DNA of 18,166 nucleotides. Source: Candidatus Nanohalarchaeota archaeon (lineage in GTDB: Archaea; EX4484-52; B79-G9). The first letter of the stretch is position 1, and the number at the start of each line of letters is the position of its first letter. The translations under genes and the position numbers were made by a program. Positions 7,688 to 14,600 of the stretch are shown in pieces. The notes beneath the pieces are model-generated. The model did no database searches. It was not told where the DNA came from and worked only from the letters and a program-made list of their open reading frames with translations. The DNA is taken from assembly GCA_003660865.1 (NCBI GenBank), contig QMVA01000009.1, positions 1 through 18,166 on the forward strand, in the 5' to 3' direction.

Positions 7688-8389
7688 CTAGAGTTTTATC
7701 AGAGCCTCTTCGCGGGGGTAAATAACAATTCCTTCTTTTGATATCTTGAATGGGTGTATTTTTCTTGAGTGGGTGGAGCCCCTCATTTTCCACACGAGTA
7801 CTGATCTTGAGAACTCTGAGCTTACATGTGTGTAATATAGTATGATGATGCCGTCTGAGACGAATTCCTCGACTCCAAATCGGCTTATCATCTTGCTGTT
7901 TTCAGATGGTATTTCTGATATAAGAAATGCTGTGCAATTGTTGTCTCTTAGGATGGTTTGTATGTCGACGAGTATTTTGCGTATGTCTTTTGCGTCCTGA
8001 ATGTAGAGGTTTATCGCGGTGATGGAGTCGATGACTACTCTTGTTGCGCCTGTTTCTTTTATGTTCATGGACAGGAGGTCTGTGAGGTTTTCGAACCTGT
8101 AAGGGTCATATTTGATGATGCGGATTATGTTGTTATCTAATTGTTTTGAGATGTCCAGACCAAGTTCTGCAGTGTTTCTGATTATTGCTTTTTCGTCTTC
8201 TTCAAACGAAATGTAGAGGCCTTTTTCGCCTTTTAGTGCGCCATTGTAGAGGAACTCAATTGATAGTATGGTTTTTCCGGAGCCTGTGGGACCTGCTATC
8301 AGTACTTCGTTTCCTTTCGGGATGCCTCCGTTCAGGATTTCGTCGAGGCCTGTTATGTATGTTTTTATTTTTTCTATCAAGTTAATCAC
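7688..8389 (-). CDS. Single-domain KaiC-like ATPase (RecA/RadA superfamily)
   Basis: This is a 233-residue KaiC-like ATPase. It has the GLDEILNGGIPKGN entry (14-27), Walker A GPTGSGKT (33-40), the catalytic Glu pair in SFEEDE (Glu63-Glu64), a Walker B ending at Asp121, and a KaiC-type C-terminus WKMRGSTHSRKIHPFKI. All residues expected for ATP hydrolysis are present. KaiC-like proteins of archaea have been proposed to be signal hubs, and ArlH is the relative that works with the archaellum motor. Here it lies between the pilus platform genes and a divergent operon that encodes a V4R protein and a second KaiC-like protein. A role in switching the pilus machinery is an inference from this setting. 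The start codon is GTG. Confidence 0.8.
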   Translation of the reverse strand: MINLIEKIKTYITGLDEILNGGIPKGNEVLIAGPTGSGKTILSIEFLYNGALKGEKGLYISFEEDEKAIIRNTAELGLDISKQLDNNIIRIIKYDPYRFENLTDLLSMNIKETGATRVVIDSITAINLYIQDAKDIRKILVDIQTILRDNNCTAFLISEIPSENSKMISRFGVEEFVSDGIIILYYTHVSSEFSRSVLVWKMRGSTHSRKIHPFKISKEGIVIYPREEALIKL

Positions 8390-8463
8390 GTCAATGAGTG
8401 TGTGGATTTTTATGCTGCTTTAGTTGTCTAATTGAATCCAAGTTATTATATGGTGAATCTTCA

Positions 8464-8472
8464 TATATATAA
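8464..8472 (+). promoter_or_regulatory. TATA box in the divergent KaiC / membrane-protein intergenic region
   Basis: TATATATAA at 8464-8472 predicts a plus-strand start near 8493, 12 nt before the ATG at 8505. The 115-bp region must also hold the promoter of the minus-strand KaiC-like gene. Candidates on that strand are CATATAATA near 8443-8451 and GCATAAAAA near 8408-8416, and I cannot choose between them. Confidence 0.45.
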
Positions 8473-8504
8473 GTTTCTAACTAATATGATATGTGGTCTT
8501 TATT

Positions 8505-8789
8505 ATGGAATATATGATGTACTTTTACTTGGTTGTTGGTTTAGTCTCATTGTATTTTTTTAATAGGTTTCTGAATCGGTTTTTTGAGTATAGGGATATT
8601 CCTGGTTTTTGGAAGTTCTTCTTTTGGGGCCTGTCGATATACTGGGTGGCAAGTGCTGTCCTTCCGCTTGTGAATGTGTATCTTGATCCGGAGTTGTTTG
8701 ACATATATTATGCAATTGTTCTGCCTATCGGTCCGGCTCTTGTGATGTATGCCATATATAAAATTGAGGAGGAGACGAGAAATGTATGA
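8505..8789 (+). CDS. Small membrane protein of the pilus/KaiC locus, unknown function
   Basis: This 94-residue protein has three likely membrane helices (about 5-22, 35-58 and 68-86). The loop between the first two is aromatic and basic (NRFLNRFFEYRD), and the tail is acidic (KIEEETRNV). I do not recognise the family. ATG 8505 is preferred over GTG 8493, which would fall at the transcription start. Its stop codon overlaps the start of the next small membrane gene by 8 bp, so the two are translationally coupled and their products may form a pair. Lying just ahead of V4R and KaiC-like genes, it could be a membrane sensor or anchor for them (inference). Confidence 0.65.
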   Translation: MEYMMYFYLVVGLVSLYFFNRFLNRFFEYRDIPGFWKFFFWGLSIYWVASAVLPLVNVYLDPELFDIYYAIVLPIGPALVMYAIYKIEEETRNV

Positions 8790-9054
8790 TCTGCTTTTTA
8801 TGAGTTATCTGGTTACGGCAACTTTGCTTATGTTGTCTGCGTGGTTTGTATATCGCTATTCGTTGCTTCCTTGCGGGATTGAAAAATACTGGCTTTTGAT
8901 TTCAGCAGGGTTTGTGGTTCTGGGAGCAGGGGATTTTGTGAGGGCGCTTATGAATGTCGGTTTGGGTGGAGGTTATCATCTGATTTTGTCGGGAGTTGGG
9001 TCGGTTTTATTGTTGGTTGGGTTTTACAGGCTTTATAGTTCGCATAAGGTATGA
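8782..9054 (+). CDS. Small membrane protein of the pilus/KaiC locus, unknown function
   Basis: This 90-residue protein has three predicted membrane helices (about 4-22, 33-56 and 66-84) joined by short loops, with glycine-rich turns (GLGGGYH). It starts at ATG 8782, which has GGAGG 10 bases upstream and overlaps the previous gene by 8 bp. An earlier in-frame ATG at 8749 lies inside that gene and lacks a ribosome site. No catalytic motif is visible and I do not recognise a family. The similar size and helix count of its neighbour suggest the two arose as, or act as, a membrane pair. Confidence 0.65.
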   Translation: MYDLLFMSYLVTATLLMLSAWFVYRYSLLPCGIEKYWLLISAGFVVLGAGDFVRALMNVGLGGGYHLILSGVGSVLLLVGFYRLYSSHKV

Positions 9055-9084
9055 GGTTGGGTATTTGAGAGGTGGTGGGTGATT

Positions 9085-9561
9085 ATGGAGGATTTATGGA
9101 AAAAAACGATTGATAAGGAGCTTGATGCATTTTTTAAGGATAAGGGGTCGTGTAGTCGTACTTCTAAGCGGTTGCTTATATATTCGCTGGAGTGGTTGAG
9201 TGTTGGTTATTTTTCTGCGCTTTATATGGCGGGGAAGAAATTTGCGAAGAATTCTTTGGCAGAAAAGTGCGGTTCTGATGATATGCGTGAGGCGAATGCT
9301 TTTCTGGAAGATTTTTTTGTTAAGGCAGAAATGGGTGAATTGAAACTGGTTGGCGAGTCAGGTGTAAGGTATGTTTACAGGGTGGAGAATTGTAGTAGTT
9401 GTGCTGGTATGTGTCCTGTGGGAAAGCAGATTTGTTATTTTGAAGCAGGTATTATTGCAGGGTTCCTTGAAGCGAAACTCAGGAAGAGGGTGGTTGTGAG
9501 AGAGACTCTTTGTGGGGGATTAGGGGATGATTGCTGCGAGTTTGTGGCGCGTGCCAGTTAA
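9085..9561 (+). CDS. V4R-domain protein (ligand or metal-binding sensor)
   Basis: The 158-residue protein is a V4R (4-vinyl reductase) domain. The family's C-terminal signature is present: C-x-F-E-A-G-x-I-A-G-F-L-E near 117-129, then VVVRETLCGGLGDDCCEF near 136-153. Cysteines stand at 103, 106, 110, 117, 143, 150 and 151, enough to bind a metal or small ligand. V4R domains act as sensory or chaperone-like modules. The helical N-terminal half (about 1-95) holds GYFSALYMAGKKFA, also usual for the family. It lies just before the KaiC-like gene at 9580, so it may be the input module for that ATPase (inference). ATG 9085 is chosen over GTG 9079 because GGTGATT lies directly upstream. Confidence 0.75.
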   Translation: MEDLWKKTIDKELDAFFKDKGSCSRTSKRLLIYSLEWLSVGYFSALYMAGKKFAKNSLAEKCGSDDMREANAFLEDFFVKAEMGELKLVGESGVRYVYRVENCSSCAGMCPVGKQICYFEAGIIAGFLEAKLRKRVVVRETLCGGLGDDCCEFVARAS

Positions 9562-9579
9562 AATGGGTGTGGTGTGTTT

Positions 9580-10257
9580 ATGCGTGAGCCGTCAGGGATT
9601 AAACATTTTGATGCATTAATAGGTGGAGGATTTCCGAAAGATTCGGCGATATTGTTAATCGGTCCTCCTGGTGTTGGGAAGAGTATATTCTGTGAACAGG
9701 TGTTGAATAGAGGTGTTGAGGCAAATGAGAAGTGTATTTTTGTTACTTTTGATACCCGGCCGGAAGCTATCAGGGAGTCTATGAAACATTTCGGGTGGCG
9801 TACCAAGGGGAATATGACTTTTCTTGATTGCTTTTCGTGGAGGATAGGGAGTGGATGCAATTCAATGTATGCAATTGACGGGTTATCTGATCTTAATCAG
9901 CTTAATATGGTTTTTACGGACTTGCTGCGTGATATGGGTAAAAATGATAAGCGTTTGGTTGCGGATTCTATATCAACGCTTTTTTTGTATTCGGATCCGC
10001 GTATGGTGCCTCTTTTTTTGCATGATTTTATTGCAAAGTCAAGTTCAACTGATTCGACTGTGTTTCTTACGCTAGAGGAAGGAGTGCATGACAGTAAGAT
10101 TGTCTCGACTCTGAATTTTCTTACTGACGGGTTGATTGAGATGAAGTTTGAGGAGGATAAGAGGTATTTGAGAATATCGAAGATGAAAGATACGAAGCAT
10201 GATCGGGTTTGGATAGAGTATGAAGTGACTTCTCATGGTATTGTGTTGAAGATTTAG
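9580..10257 (+). CDS. KaiC-like ATPase with degenerate catalytic site (ArlH-like)
   Basis: This is a 225-residue RecA/KaiC-fold protein. Walker A GPPGVGKS is at 28-35 and the Walker B strand RLVADS ends at Asp129. Where KaiC proteins carry the catalytic Glu-Glu after the second strand, this one reads VTFDTRPEA (about 55-63), so the pair is replaced by Asp-Thr. It may therefore bind ATP and hydrolyse it poorly, as reported for the archaellum protein ArlH; that is an inference from the motif. It ends the four-gene plus-strand unit (two membrane proteins, V4R, this gene). Its stop codon overlaps the stop of the convergent pilus ATPase gene at 10254-10257. ATG 9580 is chosen over GTG 9574 because GGTG lies about seven bases upstream. 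Confidence 0.75.
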   Translation: MREPSGIKHFDALIGGGFPKDSAILLIGPPGVGKSIFCEQVLNRGVEANEKCIFVTFDTRPEAIRESMKHFGWRTKGNMTFLDCFSWRIGSGCNSMYAIDGLSDLNQLNMVFTDLLRDMGKNDKRLVADSISTLFLYSDPRMVPLFLHDFIAKSSSTDSTVFLTLEEGVHDSKIVSTLNFLTDGLIEMKFEEDKRYLRISKMKDTKHDRVWIEYEVTSHGIVLKI

Positions 10258-11915
10258 GTTGCGAGTATCTCTTCTTTTGTGATTTCCTGAGGGATATCTT
10301 TTTTGACTTGTTTCATTATGTGTTTTTTATTTTTGTAATATTTTGCGATATATGAGGAGACTTCTGTGAAGTTGCTTATTCTTTTTTGATGCAGCCATTC
10401 GATGAGTTGTTTTTTGTCTTCTATTTCTTTTTCCATCAGGGTTATGGGTATTCCGTAGTCTGCGCTTATTTTTTCGAGGACGTAGCTTTTGTGTTTTTCA
10501 TGCTTGTCGTCACCGGGGCTCCATTGGAAGCTTTTGATTACTCGTGATCTTCCGGTTGCTGCGTCTATACTTTCTATTTCGCTGATGCTTTTTAGTCTTC
10601 TTGAACTTTTCCCGTATTGTGCTGCGCGGCTTACCACTATTACAATGTCCAGAGTTTCCAGGAGGCCGGGGGACAGGTTGATTGGAGGTGTCTGCATTCT
10701 TTTGATGATGTCGTCTACAGAGCCGCCGTGTATTGTTCCGAAAGAGGGGTGGCCGGAGGCCATGCCCTGGAAGAGGACTGATGCTTCGGTGCCTCTTACT
10801 TCGCCGATAATTACGTAGTCGGGGTTTTGCCTGAATGATTCTTTGAGTAAACTGAACATGGTGACTTCACCGTATTTGTCTCCTTTTATGTTGGTGTTGC
10901 CGAATGACATTCTTGATATGCTGGGTATCCAGTTTTCGTGTGGTAAGTTTAGTTCTTGTGTGTCCTCAATTGAGATGATTTTGTCTTCAGGGGGGATGAA
11001 TGAGATTATCGCGTTCAGGAAAGAGGTCTTTCCTGCCCCGGTGCCTCCGCAGACTAGTATGTTTACTTTGTGTTCGATGACGTACCAGAGATATGCAAGT
11101 TCTTCTGTGGTGCATGTTTTGAGTCGTACGAGGTCGATTATGCTGTAGGGTATTTTTCTGAATTTTCTGATTGAGTATGTTGGACCTCTGGTTGTTATGT
11201 CTGATGCCAGTGTTGCGTTGACTCTTGAGCCGTCCGGCAGGCAGCCGTCGAGAATTGGCTCTGCGTAGGATATGTATTTTCCGCATCTTTCGGCGAGCTT
11301 TACGACGAATTCCTGCAGTTCTTCAAGGTTGTTGATGTAGATGTTTGTCTTGATGTTGCCGTATTTTTTATGGGTGACATAAAGCGGTACGTTTACTCCG
11401 TCACAGCCAATGTCTTCTATGTATGTATCGTGCATTAAGGGTTCGAGTGCGTTGAGACCTACGAAATTAATGTAGGTGTAGTACATTAGTCTTGTGTACT
11501 GGCCGGGCTTTAATGTTATCCCGTATTCTTCAATGATGCTGTTTGTCTTTTTTTGAATGTAGTTTAGAAGTTTGTCTTTTTGTCTTAGGGTGGTGATGTT
11601 TGTCTCAAGTATTTTTGTCAGGCCTTTGCTTATTGTGTCTAGTAGTTTTTTTTCGTCTTCGTTGAGTGATGGCTGGTCTACTTTATATATTAATGCCTGT
11701 TCTTTTTCGTCCCACCTAATACGTGCGTATGCGAATGGAGGTATCAGGGGATAGACTATGTTTGTGTTTTGTATGCCTTTTAGTTCCGGGAGGACTATTA
11801 TTTTTTTGCTGTCTGCTATTGTGAAGCGAGCTATCTCTTTTTCTATTATTCTTTTTTGCTCTTTTGATGCGTTGTATCTTCTTCTTAAGAGTCCTCTTAG
11901 GGGCGTGGTTATCAC
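10254..11915 (-). CDS. Type IV pilus assembly / secretion ATPase (ArlI/TadA-like)
   Basis: This is the motor ATPase of the pilus system, 553 residues. An N-terminal domain (about 1-250) is followed by the catalytic domain with Walker A GGTGAGKT at 290-297, the Asp box IISIEDTQEL at about 313-322, Walker B in YVIIGEVRG at 367-375, and the His box GTIHG at 393-397. The LPDGSRVNAT stretch (226-235) is standard for the family. A lysine-rich C-terminal tail of about 60 residues extends beyond the core and is of unknown use. The gene starts with GTG; no good Shine-Dalgarno is visible. It lies 66 bp downstream of the S26e gene and is separated from the platform and pilin genes by the plus-strand operon. 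Confidence 0.9.
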   Translation of the reverse strand: MITTPLRGLLRRRYNASKEQKRIIEKEIARFTIADSKKIIVLPELKGIQNTNIVYPLIPPFAYARIRWDEKEQALIYKVDQPSLNEDEKKLLDTISKGLTKILETNITTLRQKDKLLNYIQKKTNSIIEEYGITLKPGQYTRLMYYTYINFVGLNALEPLMHDTYIEDIGCDGVNVPLYVTHKKYGNIKTNIYINNLEELQEFVVKLAERCGKYISYAEPILDGCLPDGSRVNATLASDITTRGPTYSIRKFRKIPYSIIDLVRLKTCTTEELAYLWYVIEHKVNILVCGGTGAGKTSFLNAIISFIPPEDKIISIEDTQELNLPHENWIPSISRMSFGNTNIKGDKYGEVTMFSLLKESFRQNPDYVIIGEVRGTEASVLFQGMASGHPSFGTIHGGSVDDIIKRMQTPPINLSPGLLETLDIVIVVSRAAQYGKSSRRLKSISEIESIDAATGRSRVIKSFQWSPGDDKHEKHKSYVLEKISADYGIPITLMEKEIEDKKQLIEWLHQKRISNFTEVSSYIAKYYKNKKHIMKQVKKDIPQEITKEEILAT

Positions 11916-11981
11916 CAGTAGTAGTTCTTGAGAATTAATTTGTTTTTTGTAGTTCTTATAGTTTTGCTGGCTGTTCGGGGG

Positions 11982-12281
11982 CTACTTTTTTTTTCTTCTT
12001 TTTTTGATGACTTTGTGGCCGGTTTGGTCGTGTTTCTGTACGATGGATCTGTGTCTTGCGCATGCCGGGCAGACGTAGACTTTTTCCGGGCTGAAGGATA
12101 AGGATGACTGGTCAAGTTCCTTTCTCAGGACAGGGTCTGTTATGTTGAATCCGCGGTATGTTGTGAATGTCTTGTAGCGAGGTACTGTGCGTCCGCAGAA
12201 ACCACAGGTTACTGTTGACTGGCGGCCCCTGCCTTTGGCAGATTGCCATCCTCGTTTATATGGTGCTTTTCCTACTGGCAT
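11982..12281 (-). CDS. rps26e: Small ribosomal subunit protein S26e (eS26)
   Basis: The 99-residue protein is basic, with a zinc-binding Cys set C26-G-F-C29 and C71-P-A-C74. It also has the eS26 pattern: a KGRGRQ... lead into the first Cys pair, VPRYKTFT, a middle VYVCPACARHRSIV, and a basic tail. In eukaryotes eS26 lies near the mRNA exit channel. In archaea it is known mainly from TACK lineages, so its presence is a taxonomic hint. The ATG has AGGAG 11 bases upstream. The pilus ATPase gene follows 66 bp later on the same strand, so read-through transcription is possible. Confidence 0.8.
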   Translation of the reverse strand: MPVGKAPYKRGWQSAKGRGRQSTVTCGFCGRTVPRYKTFTTYRGFNITDPVLRKELDQSSLSFSPEKVYVCPACARHRSIVQKHDQTGHKVIKKRRKKK

Positions 12282-12611
12282 TTTATATCAACTCCTGATT
12301 TGTTTGTTTGTTGTGCTATATAGATATGTCTAGATTGTTTTTTGTTTTTTTGAGAATGATGTTGTGGTTGGGTTAAGTTAGAATTATAGTCAAAGACATG
12401 ACTTTTTAGACGATATGTCTTTGCCATATAGATTAACGTCTCTTGGTTTTTGAATACATTTGTCAATTTAGTAATGACGTTAACTATAGTTATTTTTATC
12501 ACCCTTGGCTTTATTTGTTGTTTTTTGGGTGCTTTCTCTTGCGTTCATATTCTCACTTGTATATTATATGATGTTTATATTGGTGGTTAAGTTTAAAAAG
12601 GATTGTGGTGG
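12282..12611. other. 330-bp intergenic region with the S26e promoter
   Basis: A TATA-like TATATA at 12317-12322 (minus strand, centred ~40 bp before the S26e ATG) is the likely S26e promoter. Just past the Ogg stop, the minus strand reads CCTTTTTAAAC at about 12592-12602, a possible terminator for that gene. Open frames in between are short, have no ribosome site, and do not look like proteins. Confidence 0.4.
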
Positions 12612-13268
12612 TCACTTGAATATCTCGCCGGTTTCTTTTGACCAGAATAGGAGGTCCAGTTCGGCGATTGGGATTCCTATGTTTTTTGAGAAGTTCTGCA
12701 TCTTCTGTTCAATTTCGAGATATTTTGATTTTGAGAGGGTTTTTGGGATGGTGTCAATTGCGCCGTAGTTGACAAGGTTTTTTAGTATGTGCCTGTCGAG
12801 TATTGCCATGTCAAAGCAGATTCCTATGTTTCTCAGGAAGTGACTGGATTCTTTGTAGCCGAGTCCTGTTATGTTTTTTATGAGCCATTCTCTTAATTCA
12901 GCGGGGGTGCCGAGGGTTGTTAGTTTTTGTTTGATGCATATCTGGTTGTTTTCTGTGAATGTTGTTCTTGCGGCGACTACCCGTGCGGATTTTGTGTTGT
13001 GGAAGCGCACGCCTTTTAGTTGTTTTGCGATTTCGATTGCGCTGCCTTCAAGAAGCAGGTGGGTTTCTTCCAGGCGTTTTACGGCTTTGTCGCATTTTTT
13101 TGCGTCTGACTGGGGGGTGAGGAGGCAAAAGACTAGTTCATAGAATATTTGTTCGTTTGAGGAGTCTTTCATTTTGTCTTTGAATTCTTTTAGGCGGGTC
13201 CTTATTTTTGTTTTTCTTTGGCTGTATAATTCTACGAGTGTGTTTATGGATTCTTTTTTTTCGGTCAT
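12612..13268 (-). CDS. ogg: 8-oxoguanine DNA glycosylase / AP lyase, archaeal Ogg type
   Basis: This is a helix-hairpin-helix DNA glycosylase that removes 8-oxoguanine and cuts the abasic strand. The hairpin motif GLGYKESSHFLRN holds the catalytic Lys139, and the AILDRHIL motif holds the catalytic Asp158. The C-terminus DLLFWSKETGEIFK is characteristic of the archaeal Ogg2 proteins related to MJ0724. At 218 residues the length is right. ATG 13268 is used; an earlier ATG at 13304 would run into the ferredoxin gene. It starts 11 bp after the ferredoxin stop, so the two are probably one transcript. Confidence 0.85.
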   Translation of the reverse strand: MTEKKESINTLVELYSQRKTKIRTRLKEFKDKMKDSSNEQIFYELVFCLLTPQSDAKKCDKAVKRLEETHLLLEGSAIEIAKQLKGVRFHNTKSARVVAARTTFTENNQICIKQKLTTLGTPAELREWLIKNITGLGYKESSHFLRNIGICFDMAILDRHILKNLVNYGAIDTIPKTLSKSKYLEIEQKMQNFSKNIGIPIAELDLLFWSKETGEIFK

Positions 13269-13279
13269 TTGTATTCGCG

Positions 13280-13477
13280 CTATGCTTCTTTGATTTTTAT
13301 GCATGAGGCGGGGCAGCTTTCTTTTGCGTCTTCGTTGCAGCCTAGTTCGTCAACTTCGGGGTTTTTTACTTTTGCTTTGTTGTCGTCTGTCATCTCGTAG
13401 TTTTCTGCGCATAGTGCGACGCATGTGCCGCAGCCGATGCATTCTTCTTCGTCTATTGTTATTTTGTATTTTGCCAT
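13280..13477 (-). CDS. Small [4Fe-4S] ferredoxin
   Basis: A 65-residue monocluster-type ferredoxin. CIGCGTC (Cys13, 16, 19) and the distal SCPASC (Cys55) supply the usual four cluster ligands. Cys23 and Cys59 could form the disulphide seen in relatives that lost a second cluster. The residue after Cys23 is Ala where Pro is common, and an extra Cys47 is present. The ATG has GAGAGGT eight bases upstream. It lies 143 bp downstream of nrdG on the same strand, probably with its own promoter (AT-rich stretch near 13521-13533), and could feed electrons to the redoxin of the reductase operon (inference). Confidence 0.85.
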   Translation of the reverse strand: MAKYKITIDEEECIGCGTCVALCAENYEMTDDNKAKVKNPEVDELGCNEDAKESCPASCIKIKEA

Positions 13478-13620
13478 GGTTATTACCTCTCTTATTTTGA
13501 TGTTATGTTTATTCCCGAGTGGGTATAATTTTTTTATCCCCCGTTGTGCGTTTGTGGTGACTTTCCTTGAGCTCCTACTATTTCGCTTAGGGATATGCTG
13601 TATATATTGCTGTTCTTGGT

Positions 13621-14334
13621 TTATATGCCGCGGATTTCGCAGGTCTTGAAGTATTTTGATGCTATTTCTTTGAATTCTTCCAGTTTTTTTGGATTGTATG
13701 GGGCTGTCTTTTTGAGTGTCATGTCTATCATCTTTGTGTCATTTCTGAATTGCTGGAGTGAGTAGTGTTTTGAGCCTTCTAACCATTTGCAGATTTTGAG
13801 CAGGTCTTGCTCATTGAAGTAGGGAGGGACTACTGTTGTTCGGTATTCATAGTCTATCGAGCTATTTCTTATTAGTTCTGTGCTTTTTTTGATGTTTTCT
13901 TTGTTGACTTTGACTTTTACGACATGGTCGTAGTCGTCGTAGTGTGCTTTGATGTCCATTGCGATGTAGTCTATTAATTCTTTTTTTAGTAGTGTTTCAA
14001 TCAGGTTTGGGTTTGTCCCATTGGTATCTAGTTTTACTAAGAGTCCGCGTTTTTTGATGCTTTTTATAAATTCTTCCAGACCTTTGTGCATTGTCGGTTC
14101 GCCGCCTGTCAGGCAGACACCGTCGAGCCAGTTTTTTCTTTTATCAAGGTCTTCGAGGATTTCATCGGGATTGATTGGACTGTTTTCGTCCTGATCAAGG
14201 GCGAGTTCCGGGTTGTGGCAGAAAGGGCAGAGGAAGTTGCATCTGTTGAAGAATATGGTGGATGCTATTTTTCCCGGGTAGTCTATGAGCGTGGTTTTTT
14301 GTACTCCGCGAATGTCTATGTTTAGTTCTGTCAT
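13621..14334 (-). CDS. nrdG: Anaerobic ribonucleotide reductase activating protein (radical SAM activase)
   Basis: This 237-residue radical-SAM enzyme would use a [4Fe-4S] cluster and S-adenosylmethionine to create the glycyl radical on the reductase. The cluster motif is C-x3-C-x2-C (Cys32, Cys36, Cys39, in FNRCNFLCPFCHNPE). The SAM-contact GGEP is at 77-80 (CLTGGEPTMHKG). The DYPGKIASTIFFNRCNF entry is characteristic of the archaeal/anaerobic NrdG subtype. The ATG overlaps the redoxin stop as ATGA, with AGGTG about 10 bases upstream, so translation is coupled. An earlier start at 14385 lies inside the redoxin gene and was rejected. Its target Gly lies in the small protein at 14601-14792, so the activase may act on a free subunit. 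Confidence 0.9.
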   Translation of the reverse strand: MTELNIDIRGVQKTTLIDYPGKIASTIFFNRCNFLCPFCHNPELALDQDENSPINPDEILEDLDKRKNWLDGVCLTGGEPTMHKGLEEFIKSIKKRGLLVKLDTNGTNPNLIETLLKKELIDYIAMDIKAHYDDYDHVVKVKVNKENIKKSTELIRNSSIDYEYRTTVVPPYFNEQDLLKICKWLEGSKHYSLQQFRNDTKMIDMTLKKTAPYNPKKLEEFKEIASKYFKTCEIRGI

Positions 14335-14588
14335 TTTGCGAGCACCTTTCTGATTTCTGTGATGCTCGGCAGGGTACTTCTCCACGCGTTTCTCTCTTTG
14401 TTGTCATCTTCTGTTATGAGGATTGATGGTGTTGACATAATCCTGTAGAAAGATGACTCTGTGAGCCCGTCGATTGTGGATATGTTATAGTATTCTATGT
14501 TGTGGCCTTCAGTTTCCAGTTTTTCCCCGATGTCTTTGGCTTGTGGGCAGTTTGGACATTCGTCTTTTGTGAATATCTTTACTTTCAT
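14331..14588 (-). CDS. Glutaredoxin-like redoxin of the anaerobic RNR operon (NrdH-like)
   Basis: This 85-residue protein has the thioredoxin fold. The redox motif CPNC (Cys11, Cys14) follows KIFTKDE, and the cis-proline is in MSTPSILI (Pro54). There is no signal peptide. Class III reductases are reduced either by formate or, in several archaeal and bacterial groups, by a thioredoxin- or NrdH-like protein; work on a methanogen enzyme showed the redoxin route. Its place inside this operon, between the radical subunit and the activase, makes it the likely electron donor (inference). The gene starts 12 bp after the preceding stop, with GGTG upstream of the ATG, and its stop overlaps nrdG by ATGA. 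Confidence 0.85.
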   Translation of the reverse strand: MKVKIFTKDECPNCPQAKDIGEKLETEGHNIEYYNISTIDGLTESSFYRIMSTPSILITEDDNKERNAWRSTLPSITEIRKVLAK

Positions 14589-14600
14589 TGTAACACCGGA

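Noticed and set aside
12272..12502. 76-residue minus-strand open frame upstream of S26e
   Set aside because: It overlaps the S26e start and covers its likely TATA box, is Asn/Gln/Lys-rich like translated AT-rich spacer, and has no ribosome-binding site.
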